This document shows, piece by piece, positions 1 to 7,277 of a stretch of DNA of 7,537 bases. Origin of the DNA: Alphaproteobacteria bacterium (GTDB lineage Bacteria; Pseudomonadota; Alphaproteobacteria; GCA-2731375); the NCBI GenBank assembly GCA_030746295.1, contig JASLMY010000243.1, positions 1 through 7,537 of the forward strand, read 5' to 3'. Numbering within the stretch: the first letter of the stretch is position 1; every line of letters starts with the position of its first letter. The translations under genes were made by a program, and so were the position numbers. A model generated the notes under the pieces. The model was not told where the DNA came from. It saw only the letters and a program-made list of their open reading frames with translations, and made no database searches.

Positions 1-75
1 GTGGCGGATTTTTGCTCCGCCCGCAGCCGGACATCCCAGCCGCCTCAGTGGTGTATTTTTGCTCCGCCGCTTACA
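1..75. mobile_element. Terminal segment of a probable IS21-family insertion sequence
   Basis: Bases 1-21 and 48-68 are 21-bp direct repeats that differ at two positions, with a period of 47 bp; the shared core ATTTTTGCTCCGCC is identical in both. The outer copy runs into GCTTACA ending at base 75. Read from the other strand, the element would begin TGTAAGCGGCGGAGC. A 5'-TG...CA-3' terminus with several copies of a subterminal transposase-binding repeat is the known architecture of IS21-family (IstA/IstB) ends. Neither istA nor istB is in the window, so the element must continue to the left or be a remnant. Which IS end this is cannot be decided, and no target-site duplication can be tested because the other end is missing. 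The assignment rests on remembered family end structure, not on a search. Confidence 0.55.
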
Positions 76-215
76 GGATCTGACAATCCGGTAGCTTCAG
101 CGATGGTGCGGGCCTCATCATCAGAGTATTCGAACTGCTGTCCCCGAATTCGATCTTTTGCAGCCACAGCCCATCCTCCACCACGCCATGCCCAACGTGG
201 TCTTGCGCGACTCAT
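45..215 (-). pseudogene. Small ORF translationally coupled to the integrase, 3' end probably replaced by IS sequence
   Basis: This ORF is too short for a usual length cut-off. It encodes 56 residues, and its ATG (215-213) overlaps the integrase stop codon as TGATG. A GGAG lies 8 nt before the ATG, so termination-reinitiation is plausible. The N-terminal half is rich in Arg, Trp and Gly. Residues about 20-46 look more like folded protein (RIRGQQFEYSDDEARTIAEA). From residue 47 the codons lie in the presumed IS21-type end, which begins at base 75, and give an unnatural tail (VSGGAKIHH) before the TGA at 45-47. The simplest reading is a gene behind the integrase whose original 3' part was separated by an insertion. 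I do not recognise the family, and no function is proposed. It could also be non-coding; another minus-strand frame is open over part of the same stretch. Confidence 0.35.
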
Positions 216-1474
216 CACGCACGCTCCATCTTGATGACTTTCTCCGGCACCGCCTTGCCGGCCACGATCTCTTCCAGCCTCCCGGCCCAGGCCTCTAGGG
301 CATTGCGCTTCTGCGCGTCGTAGGAGTGTCTGTCGTAGACGCGTGTAATGCCGCCTTCTCTGTGATTCAGTATTCGGCTAACGGTCAGACGGTCGATACC
401 CATTCCGGTCATGCTGGTGGCAGTCGAACGTCGAAGGTCATGGGGTGTGAACCGCGGGATATTGAGCTCGGACCAAATTTCCCGCGTAACGGCGCTCAGG
501 TCTTGAAGCGGCTGCCCTCGCTCGTGAGTGAAGACGAAGCCGCGCTCCGGCAAACCAAGCTCATGCAGCAGCGCCATCACCGGCGTCGAGAGCCAGATGC
601 GATGGTCGAGGGCATTCTTGACGCCGGGCCAGCCGGTTTCGGCTTCCGGTCTGCCGGGCATCGTCCACCATTGCCCGTCGATGTGCTCGCCCCTCATGTG
701 CAGGACCTCGCCGCCGCGTTGCGCGGTCAGCAGGACACATCGCAGTGCCGTCGCCTTGACGAGGCCGAAGTCGTCAAACTTGGGCCAGACGAGACGGAGT
801 TCGCCATCGGTCAGAACCCGCTCGCGTTCCCGGGTCGGGTTACGGCGAATGCCGGTGGCGGGGTTGATCTGGATGTCTGGCTCTTCCTCGCCAAGCGCCC
901 AGCCGTAGATGGCGCTGATGGCGGCGAGGACCTGGTTGGCCAGAATGGGCCGGTCATCACTCAGTTGTCGGAATAGGCGCCGTACGTCGTCCCGGCTGAT
1001 GTCCTTAGCCTTTCTTGAACCGAGCGTCCCATAGACGTGCCATCTGAGAAGATCCGCCGGCTGCTTCCAGCTCTTGTTTACCCTTTTGGCGTAGCGCTCC
1101 TGGTACTTCTCGGCGAGATGCTTGAAGGTGATGCCCTCGCGGCTCTTCATCTTGTCGAGGTGCGGGTCTTCGCCCAGAGCGACGCGCTTGTTGATCTCCC
1201 GAGCGACCTCGCGGGCTTCCTTGAGGTAGACCTTGCCGTAGGTGCCAACGTTGTACCAGCGCAGGAGACCGGCCGAGCGGTAGACGACCTTGAAGCTCTT
1301 GTGGCCCGTCGGCAGTGCGATCAGGCACAGGCCGCTCGAATAGGTCTCGCTCTTCTTGGTGTCCCAGTAGAGGGTTTTCTCCGCGGGCGGCTTCAGGTCC
1401 CGGATGAACCGATCCGTCAGCTCGCGTCGATTCGGCTCGCGCTTATTAAATGCAGCCATGGCCTGCTCATGCAT
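215..1474 (-). CDS. Tyrosine recombinase / phage-type integrase
   Basis: This is a 419-residue site-specific recombinase that would integrate and excise a prophage or genomic island. Residues about 20-105 match the N-terminal arm-binding domain (DUF4102 type) of P4-like integrases, for example LKPPAEKTLYWD and the RWYNVGTYG stretch. Residues about 115-205 form the SAM-like core-binding domain, and about 218-400 the catalytic domain. The full active-site set is visible: R253 (TAQRGGE), K286 (GVKN), H345 and R348 (HDLRR), H371 (LNHREGG), and nucleophile Y380 nine residues later (RVYDRHSY). Length is normal for the family, with no frameshift, so it is probably active. The ATG at 1474 is chosen because GGAGG lies 4 nt upstream. 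The in-frame GTG at 1492 would overlap that site, and an ATG at 1459 is too far from it. Its stop overlaps a small downstream ORF. It is transcribed away from the chromosomal genes, consistent with lying at one edge of an island. Confidence 0.95.
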   Translation of the reverse strand: MHEQAMAAFNKREPNRRELTDRFIRDLKPPAEKTLYWDTKKSETYSSGLCLIALPTGHKSFKVVYRSAGLLRWYNVGTYGKVYLKEAREVAREINKRVALGEDPHLDKMKSREGITFKHLAEKYQERYAKRVNKSWKQPADLLRWHVYGTLGSRKAKDISRDDVRRLFRQLSDDRPILANQVLAAISAIYGWALGEEEPDIQINPATGIRRNPTRERERVLTDGELRLVWPKFDDFGLVKATALRCVLLTAQRGGEVLHMRGEHIDGQWWTMPGRPEAETGWPGVKNALDHRIWLSTPVMALLHELGLPERGFVFTHERGQPLQDLSAVTREIWSELNIPRFTPHDLRRSTATSMTGMGIDRLTVSRILNHREGGITRVYDRHSYDAQKRNALEAWAGRLEEIVAGKAVPEKVIKMERA

Positions 1475-1510
1475 ATAGCCTCCAACTAACACTCACGAAG
1501 GTAATAGATG

Positions 1511-1525
1511 TTAACGAAGTTTTAA
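1511..1525. promoter_or_regulatory. CtrA-like binding box (TTAA-N7-TTAA)
   Basis: TTAACGAAGTTTTAA matches both half-sites and the spacing of the full CtrA recognition sequence known from Caulobacter and other Alphaproteobacteria. It lies 37 nt upstream of the chosen integrase ATG, where a regulator would overlap or adjoin the promoter. The local AT-richness raises the chance of a fortuitous match. Confidence 0.35.
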
Positions 1526-1657
1526 AGCCTCTGACACGAAAGCCAATGCTCAAGCGGGATTCGTGATGGTACGGCGACAGCGTTGAATGGCTCTTAATGG
1601 GCCGTAACCTTAACGCTTCCTTAGGAGCCGCGGGGCCAAGCTCCCTGCCGTAATTTG

Positions 1658-1688
1658 GGCGTGCCGACTGCGCTGTCGGCGTGCCGAT
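1658..1688. repeat. Short direct and inverted repeats upstream of the TPR gene
   Basis: GGCGTGCCGA occurs at 1658-1667 and again at 1678-1687, a period of 20 bp. GCCGAC (1663-1668) is an inverted match to GTCGGC (1675-1680) with a 6-nt loop. The same GTCGGC arm can instead pair with GCCGA at 1683-1687. The two hairpins exclude each other. The stretch would be 5' leader if translation starts at 1703 or 1751, but coding if it starts at the TTG at 1655. Confidence 0.4.
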
Positions 1689-1702
1689 TGGGGTGGGCTG
1701 AG

Positions 1703-4363
1703 GTGTCCGAGGCGATATACAGAGAAGACGCGCGAGACGGCGGCGTCACGATGCAGTTGCAGTTGGCGGGGACCCTGGCGAGCCAGGGCCGGATCGACGA
1801 TGCCATCGAGATCTATTGCCAGTTGCTGCTGGAAGATCCTGAGCTGGCCGATGCCCACGCGCATCTCGGTGTCGTTTTCGCCGCGGCGGGCCGCAACGAC
1901 GAGGCCAGGGCGGCGCTGGAGGCGGCCTTGGCCTTGGCGCCATGGGCCACCGAGGTACGCCTCAACCTGGCCCATGTCCTCACGGCACTCGGCCGTGCCG
2001 GGGAGGCCGCCAGCGCTTACCGGGAGGTCATTGCCGAGCGGCCCGATGACGTCGAGGCGTTGACCGGCTTGGCCGGCGCCTTACTCGCCGGCGGCGAGGC
2101 CGAGGCCGCGCTCAGATCGCTCGACCTGGCGCTGGCCGCGGCACCCGACAACGTCGCCATCAACGCCAAGCTCGGCGAGATCTACCTGGATTTCGCGAAC
2201 TTCGATGCCGCCGTCTCTCATCTCGAGATCGCTGCCCAGGGCACGGCGATACCGGGGATCGTCAACAATCTCGGCACCGCGCTTCTGCGCAAGGGCGACT
2301 GGATCGGCGCCCGTCGCCGGATGGAGGCGCTGCTCCGCGAGCATCCCGACTATGCGCTCGGCTGGCACACGCTGGGCCTGGCCCTGATCGAGGGCGGCCA
2401 CCCGGACCGTGCCGGCAACGCCTTTCGCAGTGCCTTGACGCATGACGCCGGCCTTACCGCGGCCCGTTACGGCCTGGCCCAGAGCCTGAAACAGGCCGGT
2501 GCCTTCGAGGCGGCGATAGAGGTCTATGACGAGCTGCTTCCCACAGTCTCCGACCCGGCCATGCTCGGCGTCGAGCTCGCCCACGCGCTGGAACGGCTGG
2601 GCCGCTATGAAGAGGCGATCGTGCAGTTGGAGCAGGCGCTTAGCGCGGCGCCGGACGCCGCGCCCGCCTGGAACCTGATGGCGCTCTGCCTGATCAATCT
2701 CGGGCGCCATGTCGATGGGCTCGAGGCTTGCGAGAAGGCCTTGGCGCTGGAGCCAGATTCCACGGTTGCCCGCGTTCTGCAGGTACGCGCGCATTGGGAG
2801 CAGCACGACTTCGAAACCGCCATCGAGCTCGTGAGCGGGGTTCTCGAGGGTATATGGGACGACACCCAGATGCTGACGGCGGTGGCGACGATGATGGAGT
2901 CGATGCGCCAGCACGAGACCGCGGCCAAGATCTACCGACGGGTCGTCGAGCTTAGGCCGAACGACCCGTGTGCCTCCTCGCGCCTCTTGGACATTGCCCT
3001 CTCGGTCTGCGACTGGCGGAGCTACGATCTCTTCGTCGCCAGCCTGCGGCAGCGGATCGAGGTCGACCTCCGGGCCGAGCGGCCGCTGACGATAGACGTC
3101 TTCAACTTGCAGGCCCTGCCGCTGCCCTACGAGCTGATCGCCGCGGCGGCAGAGAGCCGGGCCCGGGGGATCGCCAAGGAAGCGGCCGGCGCGGCCGCGC
3201 ATCCGCCTTTCCAGCACGCCACGCCTTTGGTCAAGCGGGATCGGATACGCCTCGGCTATGCGCTTGGCTACACGCACGAGCACAGCTTGCCCCTGGTCCT
3301 GAAGGAGTTGGTCGCGGCGCACGACCGCGACCGCTTCGAGCTCTACGGCTACTCGATCGAGCGCTGCGACAAGACCGACTTCTCGATCGCCTACCGCGCC
3401 GCCTTCGACCACTTCACCGATCTGCCGGTAACAAGCCCGCATGCCGCCGCCAGGCGAATACACGGGGACGAACTGGACCTGCTGTTCGACGTCACCGGCC
3501 TGACCTCGCAGAACTGCATGTCGCTGATGTCGTTTCGCCCGGCCCCGGTGCAGGTTCACGGTTTCGGCTATTCCATCACCACCGGCGCCGACTACATCGA
3601 CTACCTGGTCACCGACCCGGTCTATGTACCGCCGGAATGGGCGGCACTGGGCCCCGAGAAGCCGATCTATCTGCCCGACACCTTCATGCCGACGCTGCGG
3701 CCGGAGGCATCGGATCTGGTGGTGACGCGGGCGCGCTACGGCCTGCCGGAAGGGGCGATCGTCTTCGCCAACTTCAATCATCCCTGCAAGTTCGAGCCGA
3801 CCATGTTCTCGGTCTGGATGCGGATCCTGGCGGCGGTGCCCGACTCGGTCCTGTGGCTCGGCATCTGGCTGCCGGCGACCCAGCGCAACCTGCATCGCGA
3901 GGCCGAGGCCCGCGGCATCGCCGGCGAGAGATTGCGGTTCTCCTCGATCGTCGAGCACCCGGAACACTGCGCCCGGCTGAAGCTCGCCGACCTCGCCCTC
4001 GACAACCTCCATCACGGCGGCGGCATCACCACGGTAGACGCGCTCTGGTCGGGCCTGCCGGTACTGACGGTCCGGGGCGAGGCCCCGGCGGCGCGGCTAG
4101 GCGCCACGCTGTCGCGGGCGGCGGGCGTCGAGGACCTGGTGGTCGAGGATTTGGCGAGCTACGAGCGCCTGGCGATCGATCTCGCCGGGGACCCCGATCG
4201 GCGCCGGGATTTGCGCGAGCGCCTGCTCGCCAACCGACCGCGCGCGATCCTCTTCGACACGGACCGGTTCAGGCGCCACTTCGAGCGCGGCATCGAGATG
4301 GCGGTGGCGCGCGCCCGCGCCGGGCTGCCGCCCGACACCATCGAGGTCCCAACGCTCGACTGA
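1703..4363 (+). CDS. TPR-repeat O-GlcNAc-transferase/SPINDLY-like glycosyltransferase (GT41)
   Basis: With the GTG start at 1703 the protein has 886 residues and no signal peptide or membrane segment, so it is probably cytoplasmic. Residues 15-421 hold 12 consecutive tetratricopeptide repeats, nearly all exactly 34 residues long, which should form a peptide-binding superhelix. A linker (about 422-510) leads to a GT41 domain, about 511-870. Landmarks are LGYALGYTHEHS near 517-528, FRPAPVQVHGFGY at 611-623, and NFNHPCKFEP at 690-699, where K696 aligns with the donor-binding lysine of human OGT (K842). H755 in HPEHCARLKLAD also matches the family. The usual HTTG-type histidine is replaced by Gly in GGGITTVD (772-779). 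The likely role is transfer of a sugar from a nucleotide-sugar to Ser/Thr of a protein; flagellin or another surface protein is a guess. The start is uncertain: ATG 1751 (870 aa) would cut two residues from the first TPR, and TTG 1655 is the longest. Confidence 0.88.
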   Translation: MSEAIYREDARDGGVTMQLQLAGTLASQGRIDDAIEIYCQLLLEDPELADAHAHLGVVFAAAGRNDEARAALEAALALAPWATEVRLNLAHVLTALGRAGEAASAYREVIAERPDDVEALTGLAGALLAGGEAEAALRSLDLALAAAPDNVAINAKLGEIYLDFANFDAAVSHLEIAAQGTAIPGIVNNLGTALLRKGDWIGARRRMEALLREHPDYALGWHTLGLALIEGGHPDRAGNAFRSALTHDAGLTAARYGLAQSLKQAGAFEAAIEVYDELLPTVSDPAMLGVELAHALERLGRYEEAIVQLEQALSAAPDAAPAWNLMALCLINLGRHVDGLEACEKALALEPDSTVARVLQVRAHWEQHDFETAIELVSGVLEGIWDDTQMLTAVATMMESMRQHETAAKIYRRVVELRPNDPCASSRLLDIALSVCDWRSYDLFVASLRQRIEVDLRAERPLTIDVFNLQALPLPYELIAAAAESRARGIAKEAAGAAAHPPFQHATPLVKRDRIRLGYALGYTHEHSLPLVLKELVAAHDRDRFELYGYSIERCDKTDFSIAYRAAFDHFTDLPVTSPHAAARRIHGDELDLLFDVTGLTSQNCMSLMSFRPAPVQVHGFGYSITTGADYIDYLVTDPVYVPPEWAALGPEKPIYLPDTFMPTLRPEASDLVVTRARYGLPEGAIVFANFNHPCKFEPTMFSVWMRILAAVPDSVLWLGIWLPATQRNLHREAEARGIAGERLRFSSIVEHPEHCARLKLADLALDNLHHGGGITTVDALWSGLPVLTVRGEAPAARLGATLSRAAGVEDLVVEDLASYERLAIDLAGDPDRRRDLRERLLANRPRAILFDTDRFRRHFERGIEMAVARARAGLPPDTIEVPTLD

Positions 4364-4365
4364 GG

Positions 4366-4390
4366 CCCCGGTTGGCGGTCGCCAGCGGGG
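4366..4390 (+). terminator. GC-rich hairpin after the TPR-glycosyltransferase gene
   Basis: Two bases after the stop codon, CCCCG (4366-4370) pairs with CGGGG (4386-4390). Inside it, TGGC (4373-4376) pairs with GCCA (4381-4384) around a GGTC tetraloop, with a small asymmetric bulge between the stems. No T-run follows, so it is not a textbook intrinsic terminator. It could attenuate transcription or protect the 3' end of the mRNA. Confidence 0.35.
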
Positions 4391-4437
4391 TCGTGCTATC
4401 ACTCCGCCACTGTGAGCATCGGTCTGGAGGCGCGGCG

Positions 4438-4902
4438 ATGGCGGAAGAAACCTGGACGGTCTATCTCTCGGGCGAGATCCATAGCGATTGGCGCGAGGAA
4501 ATCGCGCATGGCGCCGAGGCGGCCGGGCTGCCCGTCTCGCTTCTGTCGCCGGTCACCGACCATGGTGCCAGCGACGACTGCGGCGTCGCCATCCTGGGGC
4601 CTGAGGAGAAGTCGTTCTGGCACGATCACAAGGGTGCCAAGGTCAACGCCATCCGCACCCGCACCCTGATCGAGCGGGCCGATATCGTGGTGGTCCGCTT
4701 CGGCGACAAGTACCGGCAATGGAACGCCGCCTTCGACGCCGGCTTTGCCGCGGCGCTGGGGACGCCGATCGTGACGCTGCACGATCCCTCGCTGACCCAC
4801 GCCTTGAAGGAGGTCGACGCCGCCGCCTTGGCGGTGGCCGAGACGCCGGCCCAGGTGGTCCAGATCCTGAGCTACGCGATCCGGGGCGAATTGGCGGGCT
4901 GA
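4438..4902 (+). CDS. ytoQ: YtoQ family protein
   Basis: The 154-residue product matches the small YtoQ family (Bacillus subtilis YtoQ is of similar size) along its whole length. The family signatures are YLSGEIHSDWREEI (9-22), the DHGASDDCG segment (41-49), RTRTLIERADIVVVRFGDKY (73-92) and QWNAAFDAGFAAALGTPIV (94-112). The fold appears related to nucleoside 2-deoxyribosyltransferases. The NAAFDAG segment sits where those enzymes carry their catalytic acidic residue (D100 here), but the biochemical role of YtoQ is, to my knowledge, not established. No signal peptide or membrane segment is present, so it is probably cytosolic. The ATG at 4438 is supported by GGAGG at 4426-4430, 7 nt upstream. 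It starts 74 nt after the TPR gene, across a hairpin, and lies 134 nt before lsrF, so co-transcription with either is possible but unproven. Confidence 0.9.
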   Translation: MAEETWTVYLSGEIHSDWREEIAHGAEAAGLPVSLLSPVTDHGASDDCGVAILGPEEKSFWHDHKGAKVNAIRTRTLIERADIVVVRFGDKYRQWNAAFDAGFAAALGTPIVTLHDPSLTHALKEVDAAALAVAETPAQVVQILSYAIRGELAG

Positions 4903-4934
4903 GAAGGAAGGCGTCGACCGCGAAGCCTTCGCCG

Positions 4935-4965
4935 TTCCCGGTCGAATACTCGTTTGTGCTATAGC
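4935..4965 (+). promoter_or_regulatory. Possible promoter of the lsrF-type gene
   Basis: An extended -10 element, TGC followed by TATAGC, occupies 4957-4965. A poor -35 candidate (TTCCCG, 4935-4940) lies 19 bp upstream of the hexamer. Transcription would begin near 4972 and give a leader of about 65 nt to the ATG at 5037. This fits that start and not the ATG at 4971. Confidence 0.35.
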
Positions 4966-5036
4966 ATTGAATGCAACCGGTCGGTGGCGGCTTCGAGAAG
5001 CGCGTCCGCGACCGTCGCGCCACTGGAGAAGCCGTC

Positions 5037-5933
5037 ATGCCCGAAGCCGATAGCGCCGCCGTCAAGGATTTCCGCACCGACGTCCCCGCCAGCACCGAGG
5101 GTTTCTTCCTCAAGGGGTCGAACAACCTCGACTGGGGGATGAAGAACCGCCTGGCCAGTATCTTCAGCCCAGAATCGGGCCGCACGGTGATGCTGGCCTT
5201 CGATCACGGCTACTTCCAGGGCCCGACCACGGGGCTGGAGCGCGTCGACCTCGACATCGTGCCGCTGACACCCTACGCCGATGCGCTGATGCTGACCCGC
5301 GGCATCCTCAGGAGCTCGATCCCGCCGAGCTATCAGGGGGGCATCGTGGTTCGCGCCAGCGGTGGTCCCAGCATCCTGAAGGAGCTCTCCGACGAGGAGA
5401 TCGCGATCTCGATCGACGAGGCGGTGCGCCTCAACGTCTCGGCGATGGCGGTGCAGGTCTTCGTCGGCGGCGAGTTCGAGACCCGCTCGATCCACAACCT
5501 GACCCGGCTTATCGACATGGGCAACCGCCACGGCATCGCCACGCTGGGTGTGACGGCGGTCGGCAAGGAGATGGTGCGCGATGCGCAGTACATCCGTCTG
5601 GCCTCGCGGATCTGCGCCGAGTTGGGTGCCGCCATCGTCAAGACCTATTACGTCGACGACAGCTTCGACACGGTGACCGCCAGTTGCCCGGTGCCGATCG
5701 TCATGGCCGGCGGCAAGAAGCTGCCCGAGCTGGAGGCCCTGACGCTTGCCCACAACGCGGTCCGCGAAGGGGCCGCGGGCGTCGACATGGGCCGCAACAT
5801 CTTCCAGTCCGACTGCCCGCCGGCGATGATCCAGGCGGTACGCCTGGTCGTGCACGAGAACGCCCAGCCCGAGGAAGCGCACCGCCTCTACGAGAGCTTG
5901 AAAAAGGGCGCCGCGCAAGCCGCGGCCGAATAG
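5037..5933 (+). CDS. lsrF: LsrF-like 3-hydroxy-5-phosphonooxypentane-2,4-dione thiolase / class I aldolase family
   Basis: The 298-residue protein aligns from end to end with enterobacterial LsrF (about 290 residues), as judged from remembered sequence. Shared landmarks are KDFRTD (10-15), LDWGM (31-35), [19 protein letters not shown] (51-69), TRGILRS (87-93), IVKTYYV (200-206), with K202 as the Schiff-base lysine, [11 protein letters not shown] (220-230) and [12 protein letters not shown] (248-259). In enteric bacteria LsrF ends AI-2 breakdown by passing an acetyl group from phospho-HPD to CoA, yielding dihydroxyacetone phosphate. No lsr transporter, lsrK or lsrG is visible here, so the true substrate may be another phosphorylated ketose or dione. 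The ATG at 5037 is chosen because GGAGAA lies 6 nt upstream and it gives the family length. The ATG at 4971 adds 22 Arg/Gly-rich residues and would coincide with the probable transcription start. The gene converges on argG with 17 nt between stop codons. Confidence 0.88.
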   Translation: MPEADSAAVKDFRTDVPASTEGFFLKGSNNLDWGMKNRLASIFSPESGRTVMLAFDHGYFQGPTTGLERVDLDIVPLTPYADALMLTRGILRSSIPPSYQGGIVVRASGGPSILKELSDEEIAISIDEAVRLNVSAMAVQVFVGGEFETRSIHNLTRLIDMGNRHGIATLGVTAVGKEMVRDAQYIRLASRICAELGAAIVKTYYVDDSFDTVTASCPVPIVMAGGKKLPELEALTLAHNAVREGAAGVDMGRNIFQSDCPPAMIQAVRLVVHENAQPEEAHRLYESLKKGAAQAAAE

Positions 5934-5950
5934 CCGCCGCCGGTGCCGCC

Positions 5951-7159
<1,209 letters not shown>

Positions 7160-7204
7160 GGGATAGCGCCTCTATGGGATGGTCGGAGTTCGAAATGGCG
7201 GCGC

Positions 7205-7232
7205 AGTATAGGCAAATGCATCCGTCCCGCAA
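7205..7232 (-). promoter_or_regulatory. Probable argG promoter
   Basis: On the minus strand TATACT (7210-7205) matches the -10 consensus at five of six positions. TTGCGG (7232-7227) lies 16 bp upstream as a moderate -35. The predicted start site is near 7198, about 40 nt before the argG ATG. No arginine-repressor operator was recognised by eye. Confidence 0.45.
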
Positions 7233-7277
7233 GGATCGAGCGCAAGGCGAGCATCGGCCTTCCGGCTTGCCGTGACG

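Larger units (their letters stand above)
1475..1702. other. Junction region between integrase and TPR-glycosyltransferase gene
   Basis: This non-coding stretch separates two divergent genes. The part beside the integrase (about 1480-1545) is clearly AT-richer than the surroundings. It contains the integrase ribosome-binding site, a TTAA-N7-TTAA box (1511-1525) and several (C/A)ACGAA motifs. The right part (about 1620-1700) returns to high GC and contains short inverted repeats. A GANTC methylation-type site (GATTC) is at 1558-1562. A weak sigma-70-like pair for the rightward gene (TTGAAT 1583-1588, TAACCT 1605-1610, spacer 16) is visible but not convincing. No tRNA or tmRNA 3' end is seen, although such sites are common integration targets of P4-like integrases. 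If an attachment site is here, its core cannot be picked out without the other end of the element. Confidence 0.5.

Noticed and set aside
1..234. Plus-strand frame of 77 codons at the left edge
   Set aside because: It runs over the IS-like end repeats and antisense to the integrase-coupled ORF, has no ribosome-binding site in view, and is low-complexity.
326..976. 216-codon plus-strand frame opposite the integrase
   Set aside because: It is antisense to an integrase with all catalytic residues intact and has no recognisable family features.
1475..1702. tRNA gene or tRNA fragment as attachment site
   Set aside because: No T-arm-like GGTTCGA element with pairing arms or CCA-like 3' end was found on either strand.
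2081..4015. 644-codon open frame on the minus strand
   Set aside because: It lies antisense to the TPR-glycosyltransferase gene, has no recognisable domain, and reflects high-GC third-position bias that suppresses stop codons.
2968..4902. Long plus-strand frame running through the TPR gene into ytoQ, suggesting a fusion
   Set aside because: Only the part after 4438 resembles a protein family. The upstream part is a shadow of the GT41 frame, and ytoQ has its own GGAGG and ATG.
4907..4930. GAAGGC/GCCTTC inverted repeat after ytoQ as a terminator
   Set aside because: The stem is six pairs with a 12-nt loop and no T-run follows, so it is too weak to call.
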